Source: Halisarca cf. caerulea
Lineage: Eukaryota; Porifera; Demospongiae; Chondrillida; Halisarcidae
Direction: 5' to 3'
NCBI GenBank assembly: GCA_963170055.1
Contig: CAUJGJ010000143.1
Span: forward strand, 26,001-90,000
Length of the DNA stretch: 64,000 bases
Below the pieces are notes generated by a model. That model was not told the origin of the DNA and searched no databases. It saw nothing but the letters and a program-made list of their open reading frames with translations. Made by a program: the position numbers and the translations under genes. This document shows positions 29,400 through 45,600 of this stretch, one piece after another (within the stretch, counting starts at the first letter, position 1; every line of letters starts with the position of its first letter).

Positions 29400-31900
29400 C
29401 CAGTGGACACACATTACCTTTCTGAAGTGCTGTGGGCGTATTTGTGTAGTGTTGGATATGCTGGTGCTAATACCAATATTTGGCACTAGCACCACGCACA
29501 TTCCCAGTTGATACTCATGACTTTTCTGAAGTGCTGTGGGCGTATTTGTGTAGTGTTGGATATGCTGGTGCTAATACCAATATTTTGAACTAGCACCACG
29601 CACATTCCCAGTGGACACACATGAAGTTTCTTAACTACTTTGGGCGTATTTCTGTAGTGTTGGGTATGCTGGTGCTAATACCAATATTTGGCACTAGCAC
29701 CACGCACATTCCCAGTGGACACACATGACATTTCTTAACTACTGTGGGCGTATTTGTGTAGTGTTGGATATGCTGGTGCTAATACCAATATTTGGCACTA
29801 GCACCACGCACATTCCCAGTGGACACACATGAAGTTTCTTAAATACAGTGGGCGATATATGTGTAATGTGGGATATGTTGGTGCTAATACCAATATTTGG
29901 CACTAGCACTACGCACATTTCCAGTGGACACACATGACCTTTCTGAAGTGCTGTGGGCGTATTTGTGTAGTGTTGGATATGGTGGTGCTAATACCAAAAT
30001 TTGGCACTAGCACCACGCACATTCCCAGTGGACACACATTACTTTTCTGAAGTGCTGTGGGCGTATTTGTGTAGTGTTGGATATGCTGGTGCTAATACCA
30101 ATATTTGGCACTAGCACCACGCACATTCCCAGTGGACACACATTACCTTTCTGAAGTGCTGTGGGCGTATTTGTGTAGTGTTGGATATGCTGGTGCTAAT
30201 ACCAATATTTGGCACTAGCACCACGCACATTCCCAGTTGATACTCATGACTTTTCTGAAGTGCTGTGGGCGTATTTGTGTAGTGTTGGATATGCTGGTGC
30301 TAATACCAATATTTTGAACTAGCACCACGCACATTCCCAGTGGACACACATGAAGTTTCTTAACTACTTTGGGCGTATTTCTGTAGTGTTGGGTATGCTG
30401 GTGCTAATACCAATATTTGGCACTAGCACCACGCACATTCCCAGTGGACACACATGACATTTCTTAACTACTGTGGGCGTATTTGTGTAGTGTTGGATAT
30501 GCTGGTGCTAATACCAATATTTGGCACTAGCACCACGCACATTCCCAGTGGACACACATGAAGTTTCTTAAATACAGTGGGCGATATATGTGTAATGTGG
30601 GATATGTTGGTGCTAATACCAATATTTGGCACTAGCACTACGCACATTTCCAGTGGACACACATGACCTTTCTGAAGTGCTGTGGGCGTATTTGTGTAGT
30701 GTTGGATATGGTGGTGCTAATACCAAAATTTGGCACTAGCACCACGCACATTCCCAGTGGACACACATTACTTTTCTGAAGTGCTGTGGGCGTATTTGTG
30801 TAGTGTTGGATATGCTGGTTCTAATACCAATATTTGGCACTATCACCACGCACATTTCCAGTGGACACACATGAAGTTTCTGAAGGGCTAAGGGCGTATT
30901 TGTGTAGTGTTGGATATGCTGGTTCTAATACCAATATTTGGCACTAGCACCACGCACATTCCCAGTGGACACACATGACCTTTCTGAAGTGCTGTGGGCG
31001 TATTTGTGTAGTGTTGGATATGCTGGTGCTAATACCAATATTTGGCACTAGCACCACGCACATTCAAAGTGGACACACATTACCTTTCTGAAGTGCTGTG
31101 GGCGTATTTGTGTAGTGTTGGATATGCTGGTGCTAATACCAATATTTGGCACTAGCACCACGCACATTCCCAGTGGACACACATTACCTTTCTGAAGTGC
31201 TGTGGGCGTATTTGTGTAGTGTTGGATATGCTGGTGCTAATACCAATATTTGGCACTAGCACCACGCACATTCCCAGTTGATACTCATGACTTTTCTGAA
31301 GTGCTGTGGGCGTATTTGTGTAGTGTTGGATATGCTGGTGCTAATACCAATATTTTGAACTAGCACCACGCACATTCCCAGTGGACACACATGAAGTTTC
31401 TTAACTACTTTGGGCGTATTTCTGTAGTGTTGGGTATGCTGGTGCTAATACCAATATTTGGCACTAGCACCACGCACATTCCCAGTGGACACACATGACA
31501 TTTCTTAACTACTGTGGGCGTATTTGTGTAGTGTTGGATATGCTGGTGCTAATACCAATATTTGGCACTAGCACCACGCACATTCCCAGTGGACACACAT
31601 GAAGTTTCTTAAATACAGTGGGCGATATATGTGTAATGTGGGATATGTTGGAGCTAATACCAATATTTGGCACTAGCACTACGCACATTTCCAGTGGACA
31701 CACATGACCTTTCTGAAGTGCTGTGGGCGTATTTGTGTAGTGTTGGATATGGTGGTGCTAATACCAAAATTTGGCATTAGCACCACGCACATTCCCAGTG
31801 GACACACATTACTTTTCTGAAGTGCTGTGGGCGTATTTGTGTAGTGTTGGATATGCTGGTGCTAATACCAATATTTGGCACTATCACCACGCACATTTCC
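29400..31900 (+). repeat. Three-copy A1 block with 729- and 1,041-bp spacing
   Basis: A run of monomers including the marker GGGCGATATATGTG, which has an extra base, occurs three times, near 29,850, 30,580 and 31,622. The spacings are 729 bp (7 monomers plus 1) and 1,041 bp (10 monomers plus 1). The extra base is shared by all three, so they descend from one ancestor. Confidence 0.88.
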
Positions 31901-34351
31901 AGTGGACACACATGAAGTTTCTGAAGGGCTAAGGGCGTATTTGTGTAGTGTTGGATATGCTGGTTCTAATACCAATATTTGGCACTAGCACCACGCACAT
32001 TCTCAGTGGACACTCATGACCTTTCGGAACTACTGTGGGCATATTTGTGTAGTGTTGGATATGCTGGTGCTAATACTAATATTTGGCACTAGCACCACGC
32101 ACATTCCCAGTGAACACACAGTGAGTTTCTTAACTACTGTGGGCGTATTTGTGTAGTGTTGGATATGCTGGTGCTAATACCAATATCTGGCACTAGCACC
32201 ACGCACATTCCCAGTGGACACACATGAAGTTTCTTAAATACAGTGGGCGTATATGTGTAATGTGGGATATGTTGGTGCTAATACCAATATTTGGCACTAT
32301 CACCACGTACATTTCCAGTGGACACACATGAAGTTTCTGAAGTGCTAAGGGCGTATTTGTGTAGTGTTGGATATGCTGGTTCTAATACCAATATTTGGCA
32401 CTAGCACCACGCACATTCTCAGTGGACACTCATGACCTTTCGGAAGTGCTGTGGGCATATTTGTGTAGTGTTGGATATGCTGGTGCTAATACCAATATTT
32501 GGCACTAGCACCACGCACATTCCCAGTGAACACACAGTGAGTTTCTTAACTACTGTGGGCGTATTTGTGTAGTGTTGGATATGCTGGTGCTAATACCAAT
32601 ATTTGGCACTAGCACCAAGCACATTCCCAGTGAACACACATGAAGTTTCTAAACTACTGTGGGCGTATTTGTTTAATGTGGGATATGCTGGTGCTAATAC
32701 CAATATTTGGCACTAGCACCACGCACATTCCCAGTGGACACACATGAAGTTTCTTAACTACTTTGGGCGTATTTCTGTAGTGTTGGGTATTCTGGTGCTA
32801 ATACCAATATTTGTCACTAGCACCATGTACATTCCCAGTGGAAACACATGACTTTTCTGAAGTGCTGTGGGTGAATTTGTGTAGTGTTGGATATGCTGGT
32901 GCTAATACCAATATTTGGCACTATCACCACGCACATTCCCAGTGAACACACAGTGAGTTTCTTAACTACTGTGGGCGTATTTGTGTAGTGTTGGATATGC
33001 TGGTGCTAATACCAATATTTGGCACTAGCACCACGCACATTCCCAGTGGACACACATGAAGTTTCTTAAATACAGTGGGCGTATATGTGTAATGTGGGAT
33101 ATGTTGGTGCTAATACCAATATTTGGCACTATCACCACGCACATTTCCAGTGGACACACATGAAGTTTCTGAAGTGCTAAGGGCGTATTTGTGTAGTGTT
33201 GGATATGCTGGTTCTAATACCAATATTTGGCACTAGCACCACGCACATTCTCAGAGGACACTCATGACCTTTCGGAAGTGCTGTGGGCATATTTGTGTAG
33301 TGTTGGATATGCTGGTGCTAATACCAATATTTGGCACTAGCACCACGCACATTCCCAGTGAACACACAGTGAGTTTCTTAACTACTGTGGGCGTATATGT
33401 GTAGTGTTGGATATGCTGGTGCTAATAACAATATTTGGCACTAGCACCAAGCACATTCCCAGTGAACACACATGAAGTTTCTAAACTACTGTGGGCGTAT
33501 TTGTGTAATGTGGGATATGCTGGTGCTAATACCAATATTTGGCACTAGCACCACGCACATTCCCAGTGGACAAACATGAAGTTTCTTAACTACTTTGGGC
33601 GTATTTCTGTAGTGTTGGGTATGCTGGTGCTAACACCAATATTTGTCACTAGCACCATGTACATTCCCAGTGGACACACATGACTTTTCTGAAGTGCTGT
33701 GGGTGAATTTGTGTAGTGTTGGATATGCTGGTGCTAATACCAATATTTGGCACTAGCACCACGCACATTCCCAGTGGACACACATGACCTTTCTGAAGTA
33801 CTGTTGGCGTATATGTGTAGTGTGTGATATGGTGGTGCTAATACCAATATTTGGCACTAGCACCACGCACATTCCATGTGAACACACATGAAGATTCTTA
33901 ACTACTGTGGGCGTATTTGTGTAGTGTTGGATATGCTGGTGCTAATAACAATATTTGGCACTAGCACCACTGCACATTCCCAGTGGACACACATGAAGTT
34001 TCTTAACTACTGTGGGCGTATTTGTGTAATGTTGGATATGCTGGTGCTAATACCAATATTTGGCACTAGAACCACGCACATTCCCAGTGGACACACATGA
34101 CCTTTCTGAAGTGCTGTGGGCGTATTTGTGTAGTGTTGGATATGCTGGTGCTAATACCAATATTTGGCACTAGCACCACGCACATTCAAAGTGGACACAC
34201 ATTACCTTTCTGAAGTGCTGTGGGCGTATATGTGTAGTGTTGGATATGCTGGTGCTAATACCAATATTTGGCACTAGCACCACGCGCAATCCCAGTGGAC
34301 ACACATGAAGTTTCTTAACTACTGTGGGCGTATTTGTGTAATGATGGATAT

Positions 34352-37300
34352 GCTAGTGCTAATACCAATATTTGGCACTAGCACCACGCACATTCCATGT
34401 GGACACACATGAAGTTTCTTAACTACTGTGGGCGTATTTGTGTAGTGTTGGATATGCTGGTGCTAATACCAATATTTGGCAATAGCAACACTGCACATTC
34501 CGTGTGGATACACATGAAGTTTCTTAACTACTGTGGGCGTATTTGTGTATTGTTGGATATGCTGGTGCTAATAACAATATTTGGCACTAGCAACACTGCA
34601 CATTCCGTGTGGATACACATGAAGTTTCTTAACTAATGTGGGCGTATTTGTGTAATGTTGGATATGCAGGTACTAATACGAATATTTGGCACTAGCACCA
34701 CGCACATTCCCAGTGGACACACATGACCTTTCTGAAGTACTGTGGGCGTATTTGTGTAGTGTTGGATATGCTGGTGCTAATACCAATACTTGGCACTAGC
34801 ACCACGCACATTCCCAGTGGACACACATTAAATTTCTGAAGTGCTGTGGGCGTATTTGTGTAGTGTTGGATATGCTGGTGCTAATACCAATATTTGGCAC
34901 TAGCACCATGCACATTCCCAGTTACAGACATGAAGTTTCTGAAGTGCTGTGGGCGTATTTGTGTAGTGTTGGATATGCTGGTGCTAGTACCAATACTTGG
35001 CACTAGCACCACGCACATTCCCAGTGGACACACATGAAGTTTCTTAACTACTGTGGGCGTATTTGTGTAATGTTGGATATGCTGGTGCTAATACCAATAT
35101 TTGACAATAGAACCACGCACATTCCCAGTGGACACACATGACCTTTCTGAAGTGCTGTGGGCGTATTTGTGTAGTGTTGGATATGCTGGTGCTAATACCA
35201 ATATTTGGCATTAGCGCTACGCACATTCAAAGTGGACACACATTACCTTTCTGAAGTGCTGTGGGCGTATTTGTGTAGTGTTGGATATGCTGGTGCTAAT
35301 ACCAATATTTGGCACTAGCACCACGCACATTCCCAGTGGACACACATTACCTTTCTGAAGTGCTGTGGGCGTATTTGTGTAGTGTTGGATATGGTGGTGC
35401 TAATACCAATATTAGGCACTAGCACCACGCACATTCCCAGTGGACACACATGACCTTTCTGAAGTGCTGTGGGCGTATTTGTGTAGTGTTGGATATGTTG
35501 GTGCTAATACCAATATTAGGCACTAGCACCACGCACATTCAAAGTGGACACACATTACCTTTCTGAAGTGCTGTGGGCGTATTTGTGTAGTGTTGGATAT
35601 GCTGGTGCTAATACCAATATTTGGCACTAGCACCACGCACATTCCCAGTGGACACACATTACCTTTCTGAAGTGCTGTGGGCGTATTTGTGTAGTGTTGG
35701 ATATGCTGGTGCTAATACCAATATTTGGCACTAGCACCACGCACATTCCCAGTTGATACTCATGACTTTTCTTAAGAGCTGTGGGCGTATTTGTGTAGTG
35801 TTGGATATGCTGGTGCTAATAACAATATTTTGAACTAGCACCACGCACATTCCCAGTGAACACACATGGAGTTTCTTAACTACTGAGGGCGTATTTGTGT
35901 AGTGTTGGATATGCTGGTGCTACTACCAATATTTGGCACTAGCACCAAGCACATTCCCAGTGGACACACATGAAGTTTCTAAACTACTGTGGGCGTATTT
36001 GTGTAGTGTTGGATATGCTGGTGCTAATACCAATATTTGGCACTAGCACCACGCACATTCCCAGTTGATACTCATGACTTTTCTTAAGAGCTGTGGGCGT
36101 ATTTGTGTAGTGTTGGATATGCTAGTGCTAATACCAATATTTGGCACTAGCACCACGCACATTCCATGTGGACACACATGAAGTTTCTTAACTACTGTGG
36201 GCGTATTTGTGTAGTGTTGGATATGCTGGTGCTAATACCAATATTTGGCAATAGCAACACTGCACATTCCGTGTGGATACACATGAAGTTTCTTAACTAC
36301 TGTGGGCGTATTTGTGTATTGTTGGATATGCTGGTGCTAATAACAATATTTGGCACTAGCAACACTGCACATTCCGTGTGGATACACATGAAGTTTCTTA
36401 ACTAATGTGGGCGTATTTGTGTAATGTTGGATATGCAGGTACTAATACGAATGTTTGGCACTAGCACCACGCACATTCCCAGTGGACACACATGACCTTT
36501 CTGAAGTACTGTGGGCGTATTTGTGTAGTGTTGGATATGCTGGTGCTAATACCAATACTTGGCACTAGCACCACGCACATTCCCAGTGGACACACATTAA
36601 ATTTCTGAAGTGCTGTGGGCGTATTTGTGTAGTGTTGGATATGCTGGTGCTAATACCAATATTTGGCACTAGCACCATGCACATTCCCAGTTACAGACAT
36701 GAAGTTTCTGAAGTGCTGTGGGCGTATTTGTGTAGTGTTGGATATGCTGGTGCTAGTACCAATACTTGGCACTAGCACCACGCACATTCCCAGTGGACAC
36801 ACATGAAGTTTCTTAACTACTGTGGGCGTATTTGTGTAATGTTGGATATGCTGGTGCTAATACCAATATTTGACACTAGAACCACGCACATTCCCAGTGG
36901 ACACACATGACCTTTCTGAAGTGCTGTGGGCGTATTTGTGTAGTGTTGGATATGCTGGTGCTAATACCAATATTTGGCATTAGCGCTACGCACATTCAAA
37001 GTGGACACACATTACCTTTCTGAAGTGCTGTGGGCGTATTTGTGTAGTGTTGGATATGCTGGTGCTAATACCAATATTTGGCACTAGCACCACGCACATT
37101 CCCAGTGGACACACATTACCTTTCTGAAGTGCTGTGGGCGTATTTGTGTAGTGTTGGATATGGTGGTGCTAATACCAATATTAGGCACTAGCACCACGCA
37201 CATTGCCAGTGGACACACATGACCTTTCTGAAGTGCTGTGGGAATATTTGTGTAGTGTTGGATATGTTGGTGCTAATACCAATATTAGGCACTAGCACCA

Positions 37301-37889
37301 CGCACATTCAAAGTGGACACACATTACCTTTCTGAAGTGCTGTGGGCGTATTTTTGTAGTGTTGGATATGCTGGTGCTAATACCAATATTTGGCACTAGC
37401 ACCACGCACATTCCCAGTGGACACACATTACCTTTCTGAAGTGCTGTGGGCGTATTTGTGTAGTGTTGGATATGCTGGTGCTAATACCAATATTTGGCAC
37501 TAGCACCACGCACATTCCCAGTTGATACTCATGACTTTTCTTAAGAGCTGTGGGCGTATTTGTGTAGTGTTGGATATGCTGGTGCTAATAACAATATTTT
37601 GAACTAGCACCACGCACATTCCCAGTGAACACACATGGAGTTTCTTAACTACTGAGGGCGTATTTGTGTAGTGTTGGATATGCTGGTGCTACTACCAATA
37701 TTTGGCACTAGCACCAAGCACATTCCCAGTGGACACACATGAAGTTTCTAAACTACTGTGGGCGTATTTGTGTAGTGTTGGATATGCTGGTGCTAATACC
37801 AATATTTGGCACTAGCACCACGCACATTCCCAGTTGATACTCATGACTTTTCTTAAGAGCTGTGGGCGTATTTGTGTAGTGTTGGATAT
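34352..37889 (+). repeat. 1,769-bp tandem duplication within A1
   Basis: 34,352-36,120 is followed directly by a second copy at 36,121-37,889. Rare variants are shared at exactly 1,769 bp: GCTAGTGCTAATACC, GGCAATAGCAACACTGC, GGCATTAGCGCTACGC and TCTTAAGAGCTG. 1,769 is 17 monomers plus one base. Few differences are visible, for example GAATATTTGG against GAATGTTTGG and CATTCCC against CATTGCC. Confidence 0.92.
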
Positions 37890-40800
37890 GCTGGTGCTAA
37901 TACAAATATTTGGCACTAGCACCACGCACATTCCCAGTGGACACACATGAAGTTTCTTAACTACTTTGGGCGTATATCTGTAGTGTTGGGTATGCTGGTG
38001 CTAATACCAATATTTGGCACTAGCACCACGCACATTCCCAGTGGACACACATGAAATTTCTTAACTACTGTGGGCGTATTTGTGTAGTGTTGTATATGCT
38101 GGTGCTAATACCAATATTTGGCGCTAGCACCACGCACATTCCCAGTGGACACACATGAAGTTTCTTAACTACTGTGGGAGTATGTGTGTAATGTGGGATA
38201 TGCTGAAGCTAATACCAATTTTTGGCACTAGCACCACGCACATTCCCAGTGGATACACATGACCTTTCTAAAGTGCTGTGGGCGTATTTGTGTAGTGTTG
38301 GATATGGTGGTGCAAATACCAATATTAGGCACTAGCACCACGCACATTCCCAGTGGACACACATGACCTTTCTGAAGTGCTGTGGGCGTATTTGTGTAGT
38401 GTTGGATATGTTGGTGCTAATACCAATATTTGGCACTAGCACCACGCACATTCAAAGTGGACACACATTACCTTTCTGAAGTGCTGTGGGCGTATTTGTG
38501 TAGTGTTGGATATGCTGGTGCTAATACCAATATTTGGCACTAGCACCACGCACATTCCCAGTGAACACACATTACCTTTCTGAAGTGCTGTGGGCGTATT
38601 TGTGTAGTGTTGGATATGCTGGTGCAAATACCAATATTTGGCACTAGTACCACGCACATTCCCAGTGGACACACATTACCTTTCTGAAGTGCTGTGGGCG
38701 TATTTGTGTAGTGTTGGATATGGTGGTGCTAATACCAATATTAGGCACTAGCACCACGCACATTCCCAGTGGACACACATGACCTTTCTGATGTGCTGTG
38801 GGCGTATTTGTGTAGTGTTGGATATGTTGGTGCTAACACCAATATTTGGCACTAGCACCACGCACATTCAAAGTGGACACACATTACCTTTCTGAAGTGC
38901 TGTGGGCGTATTTGTGTAGTGTTGGATATGCTGGTGCTAATACCAATATTTGGCAATAGCACCACGCACATTCCCAGTGGACACACATTACCTTTCTGAA
39001 GTGCTGTGGGCGTATTTGTGTAGTGTTGGATATGCTGGTGCTAATACCAATATTTGGCACTAGCACCACGCACATTCCCAGTTGATACTCATGACTTTTC
39101 TGAAGAGCTGTGGGCGTATTTGTGTAGTGTTGGATATGCTGGTGCTAATACCAATATTTCGAACTAGCACCACGCACATTCCCAGTGAACACACATGGAG
39201 TTTCTTAACTACTGAGGGCGTATTTGTGTAGTGTTGGATATGCTGGTGCTAATACCAATATTTGGAACTAGCACCAAGCACATTCCCAGTGGACACACAT
39301 GAAGTTTCTTAACTACTGTGGGCGTATTTGTGTAATGTGGGATATGCTGGTGCTAATACCAATATTTGGCACTAGCACCACGCACATTCCCAGTGGACAC
39401 ACATGAAGTTTCTTAACTACTTTGGGCATATATCTATAGTGTTGGGTATGCTGGTGCTAATACCAATATTTGGCACTAGCACCACGCACATTCCCAGTGG
39501 ACACACATGAAATTTCTTAACTACTGTGGGCGTATTTGTGTAGTGTTGTATATGCTGGTGCTAATACCAATATTTGGCACTAGCACCACGCACATTCCCA
39601 GTGGATACACATGACCTTTCTAAAGTGCTGTGGGCGTATTTGTGTAGTGTTGGATATGGTGGTGCTAATACCAATATTAGGCACTAGCACCACGCACATT
39701 CCCAGTGGACACACATGACCTTTCTGAAGTGCTGTGGGCGTATTTGTGTAGTGTTGGATATGTTGGTGCTAATACCAATATTTGGCACTAGCACCACGCA
39801 CATTCAAAGTGGACACACATTACCTTTCTGAAGTGCTGTGGGCGTATTTGTGTAGTGTTGGATATGCTGGTGCTAATACCAATATTTGGCACTAGCACCA
39901 CGCACATTCCCAGTGAACACACATTACCTTTCTGAAGTGCTGTGGGCGTATTTGTGTAGTGTTGGATATGCTGGTGCTAATACCAATATTTGGCACTAGC
40001 ACCACGCACATTCCCAGTTGATACTCATGACTTTTCTGAAGAGCTGTGGGCGTATTTGTGTAGTGTTGGATATGCTGGTGCTAATACCAATATTTTGAAC
40101 TAGCACCACGCACATTCCCAGTGAACACACATGGAGTTTCTTAACTACTGAGGGCGTATTTGTGTAGTGTTGGATATGCTGGTGCTAATACCAATATTTG
40201 GCACTAGCACCACGCACATTCCCAGTGGACACACATGAAGTTTCTAAACTACTGTGGGCGTATTTGTGTAATGTGGGATATGCTGGTGCTAATACCAATA
40301 TTTGGCACTAGCACCACGCACATTCCCAGTGGACACACATGAAGTTTCTTAACTACTTTGGGCGTATATCTGTAGTGTTGGGTATGCTGGTGCTAATACC
40401 AATATTTGGCACTAGCACCACGCACATTCCCAGTGGACACACATGAAATTTCTTAACTACTGTGGGCGTATTTGTGTAGTGGTGGATATGCTGGTGCTAA
40501 TACCAATATTTGGCACTAGCACCACGCACATTCCCAGTGGACACACATGAAGTTTCTTAAATACAGTGGGCGTATATGTGTACTGTGGGATATGTTGGTG
40601 CTAATATCAATATTTGGCACTAGCACCACGCACATTCCAGGTGGACACACATGACCTTTCTGAAGTGCTGTGGGCGTATTTGTGTAGTGTTGTATATGCT
40701 GGTGCTAATACCAATATTTGGCACTAGCACCACGCACATTCCCAGTGGACACACATGAAGTTTCTTAACTACTGTGGGCGTATGTGTGTAATGTGGGATA

Positions 40801-42699
40801 TGCTGGTGCTAATACCAATATTTGGCACTAGCACCACGCACATTTCCAGTGGACACACATTACCTTTCTGAAGTGCTGTGGGCGTATTTGTGTAGTGTTG
40901 GATATGCTGGTGCTAATACCAATATTTGGCACTAGCACCACGCACATTCCCAGTGGACACACATTACCTTTCTGAAGTGCTGTGGGCGTATTTGTGTAGT
41001 GTTGGATATGCTGGTGCTAATACCAATATTTGGAACTAGCACCACGCACATTCCCAGTGGATACACATGACCTTTCTAAAGTGCTGTGGGCGTATTTGTG
41101 TAGTGTTGGATATGGTGGTGCTAATACCAATATTAGGCACTAGCACCACGCACATTCCCAGTGGACACACATGACCTTTCTGAAGTGCTGTGGGCGTATT
41201 TGTGTAGTGTTGGATATGTTGGTGCTAATACCAATATTTGGCACTAGCACTACGCACATTCAAAGTGGACACACATTACCTTTCTGAAGAGCTGTGGGCG
41301 TATTTGTGTAGTGTTGGATATGCTGGTGCTAATACCAATATTTGGCACTAGCAACACGCACATTCCCAGTGAACACACATTCCCTTTCTGAAGTGCTGTG
41401 GCCGTATTTGTGTAGTGTTGGATATGCTGGTGCTAATACCAATATTTGGCACTAGCACCACGCACATTCCCAGTTGATACTCATGACTTTTCTGAAGAGC
41501 TGTGGGCGTATTTGTGTAGTGTTGGATATGCTGGTGCTAATACCAATATTTTGAACTAGCACCACGCACATTCCCAGTGAACACACATGGAGTTTCTTAA
41601 CTACTGAGGGCGTATTTGTGTAGTGTTGGATATGCTGGTGCTAATACCAATATTTGGCACTAGCACCAAGCACATTCCCAGTGGACACACATGAAGTTTC
41701 TAAACTACTGTGGGCGTATTTGTGTAATGTGGGATATGCTGGTGCTAATACCAATATTTGGCACTAGCACCACGCACATTCCCAGTGGACACACATGAAG
41801 TTTCTTAACTACTTTGGGCGTAGATCTGTAGTGTTGGGTATTCTGGTGCTAATACCAATATTTGGCACTAGCACCACGCACATTCCCAGTGGACACACAT
41901 GAAATTTCTTAACTACTGTGGGCGTATTTGTGTATTTTTGGATATGCTGGTGCTAATACCAATATTTGGCACTAGCACCACGCACATTCCCAGTGGACAC
42001 ACATGAAGTTTCTTAAATACAGTGGGCGTATATGTGTAATGTGGGATATGTTGGTGCTAATACCAATATTTGGCACTAGCACCACGCACATTCCCAGTGG
42101 ACACACATGACCTTTCTGAAGTGCTGTGGGCGTATTTGTGTAGTGTTGGATATGGTGGTGCTAATACCAATATTTGGCACTAGCACCACGCACATTCCCA
42201 GTGGATACACATTACTTTTCTGAAGTGCTGTGGGCGTATTTGTGTAGTGTTGGATATGCTGGTGCTAATACCAATATTTGGCACTAGAACCACGCACATT
42301 TCCAGTGGACACACATGAAGTTTCTGAAGTGCTAAGGGCGTATTTGTGTAGTGTAATATATGCTGGTGCTAATACCAATATTTGGCACTAGCACCACGCA
42401 CATTCTCAGTGGACACTCATGACCTTTCGGAAGTGCTGTGGGCATATTTGTGTAGTGTTTGATATGCTGGTGCTAATACCAATATTTGGCACTAGCACCA
42501 CGCACATTCCCAGTGAACACACAGTGAGTTTCTTAACTACTGTGGGCGTATTTGTGTAGTGTTGGATATGCTGGTGGTAATACCAATATTTGGCACTAGC
42601 ACCAAGCACATTCCCAGTGGACACACATGACCTTTCTGAAATGCTGTGGGCGTTATTGTGTAGTGTTGGATATGCTGGTACTAACACCAATACTTGGCA

Positions 42700-45600
42700 C
42701 TAGCACCACGCACATTCCCAGTGAACACACATGGAGTTTCTTAACGACTGTGGGCGTATTTGTGTAGTGTTGGATATGCTGGTGCTAATACCAATATTTG
42801 GCACTAGCACCAAGCACATTCCCAGTGGACACTCATGACTTTTCTGAAGTGCTGTGGGTGTATTTGTGTAGTGTTGGATATGCTGGTGCAAATACCAATA
42901 TTTGGCACTAGCACCACGCACAACCCAGTGGACAAACATGAAGTTTCTTAATTACTGTGGGCGTATTTGTGTAATGTTTGAAATGCTGGTGATAATATCA
43001 ATATTTGGCACTAGCACCACGCACATTTCCAGTGGACACACTTGAAGTTTCTTAAATACAGTGGGCGTATTTGTGTAATGTTGGATATGCTGGTGCTAAT
43101 ATCAATATTTGGCACTAGCACCACGCACATTCCCGGTGGACAAACATGACCTTTCTGAAGTACTGTGGGCGTATTTGTGTTGTGTTGAATATGCTGGTGC
43201 TAATACCAATATTTGGCAGTAGCACCACGCTCATTCCCAGTGGACACACATGAAGTTTCTGAAATACTGTGGGTGTATTTGTGTAGATTTGATATGGTGG
43301 TTCTAAGACCAAAATATGGCACTAACACCATGCACATTCCCAGTACACACGCATGAAGTTTCTGAAGTGCTGTAAGTGTTTTTGTGTAGTGTTGGATATG
43401 CTGGTGCTAATACCAATATTTGGCACTAGCACCACGCACATTCCCAGTGGACACAAATGAAGTTTCTTAACTACTGTGGGCGTATTTGTGTAATGTTGGA
43501 TGTGCTGGTGCTAATACCAATATTTGGCACTAGCACCACGCACATTCCCAGTGGAAACACATTACTTTTCTGGAGTGCTGTGGGCGTATTTGTGTAGTGT
43601 TGGATATGCTGGTGATAATACCAATATTTGGCACTAGCACCACGCACATTCCCAGTGGACACACATGACTTTTCTGAAGTGCTGTGGGCGTATTTGTGTA
43701 GTGTTGGATATGCTGGTGCTAATACCATTATTTGGCACTAGCACCACGCACATTCCCAGTGGACACACAAGACCTTCCTTAAGTGCTGTGGACGTATTTG
43801 TGCAGTGTTGGATATGCTTGTGGTAATACCAATATTTGGCACTAGCCCCACGCACATTCCCAGTGGACACACATGAAGTTTCTTAACTACTGTGGGCGTA
43901 TTTGTGTAATGTTGGATATGCTGGTGCTAATACCAATATTTGGCACTAGAACCACGCACATTCCCAGTGGACACACATGAAGTTTCTGAACTACTGTGGG
44001 CGTATTTTGTAGTGTTGGATATGCTGGTGCTAATAACAATATTTGGCACTAGCACCACGCACATTCCCAGTGGACACACATGAAGTTTCTTAATTACTGT
44101 GGGCGTATTTGTGTAATGTTGGATATGCTGGTGCTAATATCAATATTTGGCACTAGCACCACGCACATTCCCAGTGGACACACATGAAGTTTCTTAATTA
44201 CTGTGGGCGTATTTGTGTAATGTTGGATATGCTGGTGCTAATATCAATATTTGGCACTAGCACCACGCACATTCCCAGTGGACACACATGACTTTTCTGA
44301 AGTGCTGTGGGCGTATTTGTGTAGTGTTGGATATGCTGGTGCTAATACCATTATTTGGCACTAGCACCACGCACATTCCCAGTGGACACACAAGACCTTC
44401 CTTAAGTGCTGTGGGCGTATTTGTGTAGTGTTGGATATGCTTGTGCTAATACCAATATTTGGCACTAGCCCCACGCACATTCCCAGTGGACACACATGAA
44501 GTTTCTGAAGTGCTGTGGATGTATTTGTGTAGTGTTGGATATGCTGGTGCTAATAACAATATTTGGCACTAGCCCCACGCACATTCCCAGTGGACACATA
44601 TGACGTTTCTGAAGTGCTGTGGGCGTATTTGTGTAGTGTTGGATATGCTGGTGCTAATAGCAATATTTGGAACTAGCACCACGCACATTCCCAGTGGACA
44701 CACATGAAGTTTCTTAATTGCTGTGGGCGTATTTGTGTAATGTTTGAAATGCTGGTGATAATATCAATATTTGGCACTAGCACCACGCACATTCCCAGTG
44801 GACACACATGAAGTTTCTTAACTACTGTGGGCGTATTTGTGTAATGTTGGATATGCTGGTGCTAATATCAATATTTGGCACTAGCACCACGCACATTCCC
44901 AGTGGACACACATGACTTTCCTGAAGTGCTGTGGGCGTATTTGTGTAGTGTTGGATATGCTGGTGCTAATACCATTATTTGGCACTAGCACCACGCACAT
45001 TCCCAGTGGACACACAAGACCTTCCTTAAGTGCTGTGGGCGTATTTGTGTAGTGTTGGATATGCTGGTGCTAATAAAAATATTTGGCACTAGCACCACGC
45101 ACAACCCAGTGGACACACATGAAGTTTCTTTATTGCTGTGGGCGTATTTGTGTAATGTTGGAAATGCTGGTGATAATATCAATATTTGGCACTAGCACCA
45201 CGCACATTCCCAGTGGACACACATGAAATTTCTTAACTACTTTGGGCGTATTTGTGCAATGTTGGATATGCTGGTGCTAATATCAATATTTGGCACTAGC
45301 ACCACGCACAACCCAGTGGACACACATGAAGTTTCTTAATTGCTGTGGGCGTATTTGTGTAATGTTGGAAATGCTGGTGATAATATCAATATTTGGCACT
45401 AGCACCACGCACATTCCCAGTGGACACACATGAAGTTTCTTAACTACTGTGGGCGTATTTGTGTAATGTTGGATATGCTGGTGCTAATATCAATATTTGG
45501 CACTAGCACCACGCACATTCCCAGTGGACACACATGACTTTTCTGAAGTGCTGTGGGCGTATTTGTGTAGTGTTGGATATGCTGGTGCTAATACCATTAT

